37,252 nucleotides of DNA, taken from positions 1-37,252 of the forward strand of contig JADJBM010000006.1 in assembly GCA_016703785.1 (NCBI GenBank), read 5' to 3'. Under the pieces are notes generated by a model that worked only from the letters and a program-made list of their open reading frames with translations, did not search any database and was not told the origin of the DNA. The position numbers and the translations under genes were made by a program. This DNA is from Betaproteobacteria bacterium (GTDB taxonomy: Bacteria; Pseudomonadota; Gammaproteobacteria; Burkholderiales; Rhodocyclaceae). Below are positions 25,262-32,517 of this stretch, in pieces. Positions within the stretch are counted from its first letter, which is position 1. Each line of letters starts with the position of its first letter.

Positions 25262-26104
25262 TCAAAAGTCGGCCCCGCGAATAAAGCGCGCGATCCCACC
25301 GGCCACCTCGGCTTCCTGCTCGATGAAGCCATGCGGCGACCGACCCTGGCAGGCATCGATGCCCGTTGTTGCCGGGCTGCCCGGCCCGCCCGTCACGGTA
25401 ACGACCTGCTTGCGCACGCTGCTGAAGCGTGACGCGACATCGCCATTCAGCCTGGCGGGAGAACGCAGGCACTGATCGGCGGCATGGCCGACCACCAGCG
25501 CAGGAACCTTGATGTCCTGCAGCGGCAGGTCAAACACGCTCTGCGCCACCCAGGCCTTGTTGCCGCGACTGCCATACGTTACCGGTGACGTCAGCACGAG
25601 GCCGTCCGGCGCAGCGCGGCCGGACAACCTGGCAGCGGCGTTGGCGGCGGAAATCGCCCCCCGGCTGGTACCCAGCACCCAGACCGGCAGGCCGGTGCGC
25701 GCACGCACGTCCGTGATCACCCTGCCGACATCATCCGCATGCTGCGTCGTGATGCGAAACCCGGCCAGGCCGTCCTCGCCGGGATGGTCTGAGGGCGCAT
25801 CGACCAGGACCGTGACGAAGCCCTCCGCCTGGAACAGCGGTAATGACCGCACAAGCGAATTGCCGGTGAGCGCGCGCGGACACCCCGCCTCGTCGAGATC
25901 GAGATGCCCGCCTCCGCCCGGCAGCAGCACCAGCGCCGCCAGCGCCTGCCCTGCCCGTTGGGGTGCCCGCGCATAGCGCGTCGTGCTGCCTTCATGCGTG
26001 CCGATGCTGACCACATCGCCGCAAACACTTGCAGCCACGGCTTCCGTCACGACCAAAGCCGCCATCGTCAGGATTGCGCGAAGGAAAACAGGGCGTGAAG
26101 TCAT
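25262..26104 (-). CDS. Exported alpha/beta hydrolase
   Basis: A 280-residue secreted hydrolase. A signal peptide (to about residue 25) is followed by an alpha/beta hydrolase fold with oxyanion region LLPGGGGH, nucleophile elbow LGTSRGA (Ser near residue 146), acid residue in VVGHAADQC (near 209) and His in RSPHGFI (near 256), a complete catalytic triad. The preferred ester or peptide substrate is unknown. It lies 21 bases downstream of the sufU-like gene and may be the last gene of the same operon, though its export sets it apart functionally. Confidence 0.8.
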   Translation of the reverse strand: MTSRPVFLRAILTMAALVVTEAVAASVCGDVVSIGTHEGSTTRYARAPQRAGQALAALVLLPGGGGHLDLDEAGCPRALTGNSLVRSLPLFQAEGFVTVLVDAPSDHPGEDGLAGFRITTQHADDVGRVITDVRARTGLPVWVLGTSRGAISAANAAARLSGRAAPDGLVLTSPVTYGSRGNKAWVAQSVFDLPLQDIKVPALVVGHAADQCLRSPARLNGDVASRFSSVRKQVVTVTGGPGSPATTGIDACQGRSPHGFIEQEAEVAGGIARFIRGADF

Positions 26105-26125
26105 GCGCTCTGCCTTTGGCTCAGG

Positions 26126-26542
26126 CTAATCCGCTTCGTGTGTTGCGGCGGCAAGCGCCTCGAAGGGCAGCAGCACGCAGCCGTGGCGGTTGCGGTGCGG
26201 GCGCACCGGCTCGAAAAGCGCCAGTTCCGGCCAGCCGGATGGCGGCGGACTGCCGGCGAGGGTCGTCGCAACCTGCCCGCGCAAGGCTTCCGCCTGCGCC
26301 GCATCGAGGCCAATGCCATGCAGGCCGACCAGCGAGGCAGCGGCACGGCAGAGCAGGCAGCCTTTCACCTCGTGGGCGATGGCCTTGATGCGGCCATTCT
26401 CCAGCGCGACCTGCATGCGCACGCGATCGCCGCAGAGCGGGCTGTCGCGCAGCGCGGTCCCGTCGGGCGACGGCAGGCTGCCGGCGCCGTGGGCGGCCTT
26501 GGCGAGATCGAGAAGTGCCTTCTGGTAGAGGTCGTCGTTCAT
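26126..26542 (-). CDS. sufU: SufU/NifU-like zinc-dependent sulfur acceptor or FeS scaffold protein
   Basis: A 138-residue protein of the IscU/SufU family. The SufU zinc-site residues are all present: Cys37 and Asp39 in PLCGDR, Cys62 in KGCLLC (with an extra Cys65), and Cys122 in RHGCVLL. In SufU the first cysteine accepts persulfide sulfur from SufS. The gene overlaps the sufS stop by four bases (ATGA) and belongs to a molybdenum-cofactor operon without sufB, sufC or sufD. This raises the possibility that it relays sulfur to the molybdenum cofactor rather than to FeS clusters; that role is inferred from context only. FeS assembly remains the default alternative. Confidence 0.85.
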   Translation of the reverse strand: MNDDLYQKALLDLAKAAHGAGSLPSPDGTALRDSPLCGDRVRMQVALENGRIKAIAHEVKGCLLCRAAASLVGLHGIGLDAAQAEALRGQVATTLAGSPPPSGWPELALFEPVRPHRNRHGCVLLPFEALAAATHEAD

Positions 26543-27754
26543 CTCAACCGTCCGATGGCGTCCTTCAATCCCGCCAGCAGCGCGTCGATGTCGGCCTCGT
26601 CGTTGTAGGGGGCGATGCTGGCGCGCACGGCGCCCTGCAATTTGAAGAACTCCATCAGCGGCTGGGCGCAGTGGTGGCCGCCGCGCACGGCGACGCCGTG
26701 CGCATCCAGCACCTGGCAGGCGTCGTGGGGATGGATGCCGGCCAGATCGAAGGCCACGATGGGCAGTCGCTGCGCCGTTTCACGCGGCCCGATGAAAGTC
26801 AGCCCCGGCAGGACGGCGAGTCCATCGATCAACCGTTGCGCCAGGCGCGCCGTGTGGGCGTTCATGGCTGCCCACGGCTGTTCGCACAGCCAGTCGAGCG
26901 CTGCGCCCAGTCCGATGGCCTGGGCAATGGGCGGCGTGCCGGCCTCGAAGCGGCGCGGCGGCAAGGCGTAGGTCGTTTGCTCGACGCCGACGCGCCCGAT
27001 CATGCCACCGCCGCCGTGGAAAGGCGGCAGCGCAGCGAGCGCTTCGGCTTTTCCCCACAGCACGCCGACACCGGTGGGACCGAAGGCCTTGTGGCCGGAG
27101 AAGGCGTAGAAATCCGCGCCGAGCGCAGCGACATCCACCGGGCCGTGCTGCACGGCCTGGGCGCCATCGAGCAGCACACGGGCACCGACTGCACGCGCCG
27201 CCGCGACGATGGGGCCACATCGGTGACGGCGCCGGTGACGTTGGAGGCGTGGGTGACGGCGACGAGGCGGCAGCGCGGGGTGATGACTTCGCCGAGGCGC
27301 AACAGATCGAGGCGGCCATCGGCCGTCAGCGGCAGCATGCGCAGGACAATGCCGCGCCGCTCGCGCAGCATCTGCCAGGGCACGAAATTGCTGTGGTGCT
27401 CGGCGAGGCTCAGCACGACTTCGTCGCCTGCGTTCAGTCCGTCGCCGAAGGCATGGGCGACAAGATTGATCGAAGCCGTGGTGCCCGAGGTGAACACCAC
27501 CTCCTCCGCGTTCGTGGCGTTCAGATAGGCGGCGACCCCTGGCGCCGCGCCTTCTCGTAGGCAGCGTCGGCCTGCTCGGCGAGCCGGTAGGTGCCGCGCA
27601 GGACATTGGCGCGATGCGTCAGCTCGTGATGCGTGACGGCGTCGAACGCCGCTTCGCAAAGCTGGCCGGTGGCGGCGTTGTCGAGGTAATGCAGGCGGGA
27701 ATGATTCGCCAGCAGCGGAAAGTGCTTGCGCCATTCGGCCGCATGGAAGCTCAT
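26539..27754 (-). pseudogene. sufS: SufS-type cysteine desulfurase, two frameshifts
   Basis: A pyridoxal-phosphate cysteine desulfurase of the SufS/CsdA class that releases sulfur from cysteine as a persulfide. The N-terminus (LHYLDNAATGQLCEAAFDAV), the middle (VVFTSGTTASINLVAH, HHSNFVPWQ) and the rest (SGHKAFGPTG with the PLP lysine, RGGHHCAQPL with the catalytic cysteine) lie in three successive frames. Restoring one base in the C-run 27536-27539 and one in the G-run 27211-27214 joins all into 405 residues, the normal SufS length. Both lesions are single-base losses in short homopolymers, so error is likely. It begins with a four-base overlap on the moeA/mobA gene and ends with one on sufU, so it is the probable sulfur source for this operon. 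Confidence 0.88.
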
Positions 27755-29388
27755 CGGTCCTCCAGCGCACGCAGGGAATCGGGCGTATCCACGTCGGCGT
27801 GGATGGCATCGTCCAGATCGACCTTGCGGATGCGCGCGGCGTGTTCCGCAAGCAGTTCGCGCGCGCCCTTGTCGCCGACCACAGACTGCATGCGCGCGAA
27901 AAATTCGCGCGGCCAGAGAATGGGGTTGCCGCGCCGTCCGTCATGCTGCGGCACGACGATCGTTGACTGCTGCGCAGCGAAGGCATCGATCAGTCGGTCG
28001 ACGTGGTCCGCCGTGATGCGCGGCATGTCGGCGAGCAGCACGATCGCCGCGTCCGCTTCCGGCGGCAGCGCCTGGATTCCCGTGCGCAGCGAAGCCGACA
28101 TGCCCTGCGCGTAGTCGGCATTGCGCACGATGCTCACCCTGCGCCCGGCGAGCAGGGCCTCGGCCTTGTCCGCCTCGTGGCCGAGCACCACCGTCACCGA
28201 GCTTGCGCGCGAGGCCAGCGCGGCGTTCACCGCGCGCAGCAGCATCGGCACGCCATCGACCTCGGCGAGCAGTTTGTTCGTGCCGCCCATGCGCGAGGAC
28301 TGTCCGGCGGCGAGCACCAGCGCGGCCACGTTCGGCGCGCCTGCGGGCACGGCCGGCACGCTGTCCTCCTCGCCCTCTTCCTCGTCCTCCGGTTCGAGCG
28401 GGCTGCGGATGAGTCCGCCGACACCCATGCGCATGATCTCGGCGCGGGTCAGCGGCAAGCCGGCCAGCAGGCGCTGCAGTGCCCAGTCGAGTCCATTCGA
28501 GCGGCGCGAGCGCGCGCAACCGGGCAGGTTCAGCACCGGCACGTCGCCCAGGTTGGCCAGCAGCAGCATGTTGCCCGGCTCGACCGGCATGCCGAAGTGC
28601 TCGATGGCGCCGCCGGCTGCAACAATGGCGGCCGGCACGACATCGCGGCGGTCCTTGGTCACGGTGGCGCCCGCCACCAGCAGCAGGTCGCAGCCTGCGG
28701 CCAGCGCCTGCCTGAGCTGTGCGACGATGGCAGAGCGGTCATGGGCGCAGCGCAGCACCAGCGCAAGGCGGCTGCCGAGGCCCTCGAGGCGGTTGCGCGT
28801 GGCGGTGACCGTGCCGCGGAAGACGCTCTCCTTCATGCCGGGCAATTCGCTCATGATGAGGGCGGCACGGCTCGCGCGCAGTTCGGCCACGCGCAGCAGC
28901 GGTTCGCCGGCAGCGACGGCAGCGACGGCAGCGACGGCACGGCAACGTTCGACCAGTTCGCGCGTCACCGCAAAGGGAATGATCTTCACCGTGGCCAGCA
29001 CCTGGCCGTGCCGCGCCAGCGCATGGTCGGGCAGCGTGCCGACGGCGATCGCCTCGTCGAGTTCGTTGATGGCGTCGATGCGTGCGGTATCCACGCGCAG
29101 CACGCCGCGAATCGACGCATGCACGTTGCAGCGGCCGGTGTACGCACGGCGGGTCTCCGTGTTCGGGCCGACCAGCAGCGCGGCGATCTCGGCAGCGCCG
29201 GCGTTCTCGTCGAGGTCGCCCGCCTGCATGCGCGCACCGGTGACGCCGGCGATGCCGGCCTGCCTGAGCAGGGCGACGTCGGCTGCAGTCAGGACGCGGC
29301 CCTTCTTCAGCGTCTTTTCGCCCAGGTTGAGCGTGTGGGCGAGCGTGACGCCCTCGGCCTCCTCGCAGCGGAATTCTCCGAAGATCAT
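27751..29388 (-). CDS. Molybdopterin-binding (MoeA-like) and MobA/MocA-like nucleotidyltransferase fusion
   Basis: A 545-residue two-domain protein. Residues about 1-335 resemble the molybdopterin-binding part of MoeA-type proteins (ALARHGQVLATVKIIPF, and LLLVAGATVTKDRRDVVPAAI as the MPT-binding segment). Residues about 350-545 are a nucleotidyltransferase of the MobA/MocA type, beginning VAALVLAAGQSSRMGG and containing LLADMPRITADHVD. MocA-type enzymes attach CMP to molybdopterin, giving the MCD cofactor used by bacterial xanthine dehydrogenase-family enzymes. An acidic linker (EPEDEEEGEEDS) joins the domains. Starts and stops overlap with both neighbours by four bases. Most likely it makes MCD for the molybdenum hydroxylase family represented at the beginning of the window. 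Confidence 0.88.
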   Translation of the reverse strand: MIFGEFRCEEAEGVTLAHTLNLGEKTLKKGRVLTAADVALLRQAGIAGVTGARMQAGDLDENAGAAEIAALLVGPNTETRRAYTGRCNVHASIRGVLRVDTARIDAINELDEAIAVGTLPDHALARHGQVLATVKIIPFAVTRELVERCRAVAAVAAVAAGEPLLRVAELRASRAALIMSELPGMKESVFRGTVTATRNRLEGLGSRLALVLRCAHDRSAIVAQLRQALAAGCDLLLVAGATVTKDRRDVVPAAIVAAGGAIEHFGMPVEPGNMLLLANLGDVPVLNLPGCARSRRSNGLDWALQRLLAGLPLTRAEIMRMGVGGLIRSPLEPEDEEEGEEDSVPAVPAGAPNVAALVLAAGQSSRMGGTNKLLAEVDGVPMLLRAVNAALASRASSVTVVLGHEADKAEALLAGRRVSIVRNADYAQGMSASLRTGIQALPPEADAAIVLLADMPRITADHVDRLIDAFAAQQSTIVVPQHDGRRGNPILWPREFFARMQSVVGDKGARELLAEHAARIRKVDLDDAIHADVDTPDSLRALEDR

Positions 29389-30074
29389 TTCCGGTATTTT
29401 TCCTGGAGGACCTGCGCCAGCACGGAGACGGCAATCTCGGCGGGCGACCGTCCGCCGAGGTCCAGGCCGACCGGCGCACGGATGCGCGGGAGGGCCTCGC
29501 CCAGCCCGGCCTCGGTGAGCCGCGCCACGCGCTTGGCGTGGGTGCGCGAGCTGCCCAGCGCGCCGATGTAGAAACACGGGCTTTGCAGCGCGGCGATCAG
29601 CGCCGGATCGTCGAGCTTGGGATCGTGCGAGAGCGTCACCACGGCGGTCTGCGCGTCGAGGCCGATGCGCGCCAGCGCCTCGTCGGGCCACTCCGTCGTC
29701 ACCGTCACGCCGGGCAGGCGCTCCGCCGTGGCGAAGGCGCGGCGCGGATCGATGACGACCACCTCGAAGCCGGCCATCGCCGCCATCGGCGCCAGCGCCT
29801 GCGTGATGTGCACGGCGCCGACGATGACCATGCGCGGCGGCTGCGCGTAGCAGCGGGCGAAGAGCGCGCCCCCGGAAGACTCCAGCACGCCGCTCTTGTC
29901 CGAACGCAGCCGGCGGCGGATCTCGTCGCGCTGTTCGGCGGTGAGTTCGAGTTCCCCGCTGATCTCGTCACCGATCACGAGCACCTGCGCGCCGTCGGCG
30001 ATTCGGGTGACGACCGTCACCGCGCGCTTGGCAGCGCGTTCGGTCAGCAGGCGTTCGAAGAGGCCGGCCTTCAT
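29385..30074 (-). CDS. XdhC family protein, C-terminal (Rossmann) domain only
   Basis: A 229-residue protein matching the C-terminal half of XdhC/CoxI proteins, the chaperones that bind the molybdenum cofactor, protect its sulfuration and insert it into the target hydroxylase. Visible are RMVIVGAVHITQALAPMAAMAGF (Rossmann start near residue 80), VVVIDPRRAFAT, TLSHDPKLDDPAL and YIGALGSSRTHAKR. The XdhC N-terminal domain is not here but at the end of the upstream gene, so XdhC is split between two coupled genes. Both ends overlap neighbouring genes as ATGA. The start 30074 follows from this overlap. Confidence 0.88.
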   Translation of the reverse strand: MKAGLFERLLTERAAKRAVTVVTRIADGAQVLVIGDEISGELELTAEQRDEIRRRLRSDKSGVLESSGGALFARCYAQPPRMVIVGAVHITQALAPMAAMAGFEVVVIDPRRAFATAERLPGVTVTTEWPDEALARIGLDAQTAVVTLSHDPKLDDPALIAALQSPCFYIGALGSSRTHAKRVARLTEAGLGEALPRIRAPVGLDLGGRSPAEIAVSVLAQVLQEKYRK

Positions 30075-31219
30075 CCGACTTTCTCCACAAACACCTGCAC
30101 GCGCCCACCGCAGGCCAGGCCGACTTCCCAGGCGCGCTCGTCGGAGACGCCGAATTCGAGCAGGCGCGGCTGGCCGTCGGCGATGGCGGCCTGCGCCTCG
30201 GCGATCACCGCGCCCTCGATGCAGCCGCCGGAGACCGAGCCGACGAAGGCCCCGCCCGCCTCCACGGCAAGATGGCTGCCCTCGGGCCGCGGCGAGGAAC
30301 CCCAGGTCTTCACCACCGTCGCCAGCGCCACACCCTTGCCGGCGGCGCGCCAGCGGCGCAGTTGAGCGAACAGTTCCTCGTCCGTCGCCTGCGGCGCCAC
30401 ATTCCTGCTCCCCTCTCCCGCGCGCGGGAGAGGGGCCGGGGGAGAGGGCTGCCTCAATCGTTTGCCGATCCCCGTGGTTCTGCCGTGTTCCTCGATCGCA
30501 TCGATCAGTTCGACCACGCCCTCGCCGCTGGTCGCCACCGTGCGCAGCACCCGCACCCCCCAGTCGCTGCGATGGCGCAGATGGACGGCCGAAGTGAGGT
30601 CGAGCACGGTGCGCTCGGCCTGCGGCAGGTCGGCCTTGTTCACCACCAGCAGGTCGGCGATCTCGATGATGCCGGCCTTGATGGCCTGCACGTCGTCGCC
30701 CAGCCCGGGCGGGCAGACGACGATGTTGCTGTCGGCGAAATGGCGGATCTCCACCTCGGACTGGCCGGCGCCGACCGTCTCGACGATCACCACGTCGAAG
30801 CCGACGGCGTCGAAGACGTCGATGATGCGGCCAGCGTGGCGCGACAGGCCGCCGAGGTGGCCGCGCGCAGAGACGGAGCGGATGAAGACGTCCTCGCGCG
30901 AGCCGTGCTCGTCCATGCGCAGGCGGTCGCCGAGGATGGAACCGCCGCTGATCGGGCTGGAGGGGTCGACGGCGACGACGGCGACGCTGCGGCCGCGCTT
31001 GGCATATTCGCCCAGCAGCACGTTGATGAGGGTGGACTTGCCGGCCCCCGGCGCCCCGGTGATGCCGACGACGTGGGCACGACCGCAACGCGGCGCCAGT
31101 TCGGCCATCAAGGCCTCGGCACCAGGACGGTCGTTTTCCAGCAGCGTGATGGCCCGCGCCAGCGCAGGGCGGGAACGGCTCAGGATGGCTTCAAGGTCGA
31201 GTCCGGCACCTGGCTTCAT
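30071..31219 (-). CDS. MeaB/ArgK-type GTPase fused to an XdhC N-terminal domain
   Basis: A 382-residue fusion. Residues about 1-255 are a G3E GTPase of the MeaB/ArgK type (GITGAPGAGKST at 52-63, AVDPSSP, VETVGAGQSE, VVNKAD), the class that assists B12-dependent mutases or other metallo-enzymes. Residues about 272-382 are the XdhC/CoxI N-terminal domain (WGSSPRPEGSHLAV, VGSVSGGCIEGAVI). The link (PSPPAPLPRAGEG, about 257-270) is encoded by a REP palindrome. The MeaB part lacks the C-terminal arm used for dimerisation in authentic MeaB. In this operon the GTPase may serve molybdenum cofactor insertion rather than a mutase (inference; no mutase is visible). The start 31219 (MKPGAG) is preferred over a TTG at 31234. 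Confidence 0.87.
   Translation of the reverse strand: MKPGAGLDLEAILSRSRPALARAITLLENDRPGAEALMAELAPRCGRAHVVGITGAPGAGKSTLINVLLGEYAKRGRSVAVVAVDPSSPISGGSILGDRLRMDEHGSREDVFIRSVSARGHLGGLSRHAGRIIDVFDAVGFDVVIVETVGAGQSEVEIRHFADSNIVVCPPGLGDDVQAIKAGIIEIADLLVVNKADLPQAERTVLDLTSAVHLRHRSDWGVRVLRTVATSGEGVVELIDAIEEHGRTTGIGKRLRQPSPPAPLPRAGEGSRNVAPQATDEELFAQLRRWRAAGKGVALATVVKTWGSSPRPEGSHLAVEAGGAFVGSVSGGCIEGAVIAEAQAAIADGQPRLLEFGVSDERAWEVGLACGGRVQVFVEKVG
30409..30448. repeat. REP palindrome inside a coding region
   Basis: A CCCTCTCCCGCGCGCGGGAG hairpin with the trailing G-rich arm typical of the REP family at 16633-16789 and 32381-32475. It lies in frame within the meaB/xdhC fusion, exactly at the domain border. 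Confidence 0.8.
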
Positions 31220-31241
31220 GGTAAAAATCGCCAAATGTTAC

Positions 31242-31313
31242 ATGCATTATTGTGCATTTATCGTTTTATTGATGCAGTACGTTGCAGTTTTTAATCATAT
31301 CATGCTATATATT
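31242..31313. promoter_or_regulatory. AT-rich divergent promoter/operator region
   Basis: The 117-base gap between the divergent meaB/xdhC operon and the small paralog operon is strikingly AT-rich. It contains the inverted repeat ATGCA (31242-31246) / TGCAT (31253-31257), and on the + strand TTGCAG (31282-31287) with TATATA (31306-31311) at 18 bases as a plausible promoter. On the other strand AATAAT within the inverted repeat could serve as a -10 box for the molybdenum operon. Shared control of both operons is plausible. Confidence 0.45.
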
Positions 31314-31336
31314 GAATCGTTTTCCGACTCGATGAC

Positions 31337-31732
31337 ATGGCCTTTATGGAAGATGGATTTCTCGACTGTGCTGGCTGGCAATCCATGCTGGATCGCGAGG
31401 GATTGCCGGTATCGAGCGCCTCCATCGGGCTGCTGCGCCGGGACGATTTCACCGCGCGTTGCGGTACCCTGCTCCTCTGGTGCAGAGACAGCGAGGGTTG
31501 TCGTGCGGTACTGCGCGAGTATAACGGACGGGCAGGCGAAGACGTGGCCGTGCTGCTGGTGGCAGATGCGGACGCGCTGACGGCCTTGCGCGAAGGTGGA
31601 TGGACACCCATGCCTGGATTGATCCGGCAAGGAAAGCTGCACCCTTATATGCTGAAAACCCTGGACGAACTGGAAACGGCCGGACTGGCCGAGTTCGTCG
31701 AGGACCTGGGACTGGTGTTCCCCAAACACTGA
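31337..31732 (+). CDS. Small protein of unknown function, paralog of the next gene
   Basis: A 131-residue protein that I do not recognise. Its C-terminal half (VLLVADADALTALREGG...LIRQGKLHPYMLKTLDELETAGLAEFVEDLGLVF) clearly corresponds to that of the next gene (LLFVADDEALA...LMKRQIRAGNIMFF...YELQDAGYEEFLDTLGLAF), so the two are paralogs in tandem. No signal peptide, membrane helix or metal site is evident. The start may be 31337 or the Met at 31346; neither has a good ribosome site. Position opposite the molybdenum-cofactor operon and ahead of the SDR and glutaryl-CoA dehydrogenase suggests a role tied to that pathway. Confidence 0.65.
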   Translation: MAFMEDGFLDCAGWQSMLDREGLPVSSASIGLLRRDDFTARCGTLLLWCRDSEGCRAVLREYNGRAGEDVAVLLVADADALTALREGGWTPMPGLIRQGKLHPYMLKTLDELETAGLAEFVEDLGLVFPKH

Positions 31733-31733
31733 T

Positions 31734-32202
31734 ATGAGCATTGCAACCGCAAGCGTATTCGGTGAACTGGCAAGCTGGCAGGCCATGCTGGTCCGCCACG
31801 ACGAGCTGTTCACCGAGATGGTGCCCGGCTCGAGCGTGGCCATCGTGCCGAAGGAAGGCTCCGGCATCCAGCCTGGCAAGCACGTCGCCGGCCTGATGGC
31901 CGCCGAGGGCGCTGGAGAAATGCTGCGCTGGGAGGTCACGACCGGCGGCATGCGTGCCGAACTCGCGCCCTACCGCGGCTTCCAGGATGCCAAGGTGGAC
32001 CTGCTCTTCGTCGCCGACGACGAGGCGCTGGCGATAGCTGCGCAACAACATCGGCGACGACACGTTGTCACTGATGAAGCGGCAGATCCGCGCCGGCAAC
32101 ATCATGTTCTTCGTCATGCGCACGAAATACGAACTGCAGGACGCCGGCTACGAGGAGTTCCTCGACACGCTCGGCCTCGCCTTCCTGGGAGCCTGCCGGT
32201 GA
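31734..32202 (+). pseudogene. Small protein of unknown function (second paralog), frameshifted
   Basis: The protein starts MSIATASVFGELASWQAMLVRHDELF at 31734, one base after the previous stop, and reads to about 32036 (VDLLFVADDEALA). The homologous continuation LRNNIGDDTLSLMKRQIRAG... to GLAFLGACR and TGA 32200-32202 lies in another frame. Removing one base near 32037 restores 155 residues. The first 30 residues (EL ASWQAML) also match the upstream paralog. The function is unknown. The TGA overlaps a GTG start of the zinc-ribbon gene. Confidence 0.65.
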
Positions 32203-32486
32203 TCTTCTTCAATCCGGCCGGCGCCCCGGAACTGGCCTGCGAGCAGTGCGGCTGCCGCTGGTTCGACCGCATGACCAACACCTGCTACGAGTGCGGCGCC
32301 GAAGTCACGCCGCAGATGCAGGCCGAATTCGAACAGGCGCTGAAGGATTTCCAGGCGGGCAGGGAAGGACAAAGGGAGTTCCCCCTCTCCCGCTGGCGGG
32401 AGAGGGTTGGGGTGAGGGTGGATTGCTGCCATATCCCCCTCACCCTAGCCCTCTCCCCGCAAGCGGGGAGAGGGGACAAAGTATGA
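32199..32486 (+). CDS. Small zinc-ribbon protein with REP-encoded tail
   Basis: A 95-residue product beginning at GTG 32199, which overlaps the previous TGA as GTGA and has GGGAG upstream. Residues about 14-35 hold two CxxC pairs (ELACEQCGCRWF and NTCYECGAEV), a zinc ribbon. Residues 1-57 appear to be the original protein. The rest (from about REFPLSRWRERVG) is translated REP palindrome and is probably a junk extension. Zinc ribbons of this size bind nucleic acid or proteins; no specific function is evident. Confidence 0.65.
   Translation: MIFFNPAGAPELACEQCGCRWFDRMTNTCYECGAEVTPQMQAEFEQALKDFQAGREGQREFPLSRWRERVGVRVDCCHIPLTLALSPQAGRGDKV
32381..32475. repeat. Inverted pair of REP palindromes
   Basis: Two REP hairpins in opposite orientation (CCCTCTCCCGCTGGCGGGAG and CTCTCCCCGCAAGCGGGGAG) separated by GGGTGAGGG / CCCTCACCC complementary arms. 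The element covers the 3' third of the zinc-ribbon gene and ends about 40 bases before the next start codon. Confidence 0.8.
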
Positions 32487-32517
32487 AGTGGAGAGCAGGA
32501 GCGGAGGGAATCACGCA

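Noticed and set aside
28900..28945. GCAGCGACG tandem repeats in the moeA/mobA gene
   Set aside because: They encode a short Ala-Val run (AVAAVAAVAA) in frame and need no explanation beyond simple-sequence expansion.
28003..29571. Long plus-strand frames opposite the moeA/mobA gene
   Set aside because: The minus-strand protein shows clear family motifs and gene overlaps; the plus-strand products do not.
31220..31336. Cobalamin riboswitch upstream of the MeaB-type gene
   Set aside because: The gap is short and AT-rich and lacks a B12-box-like sequence.
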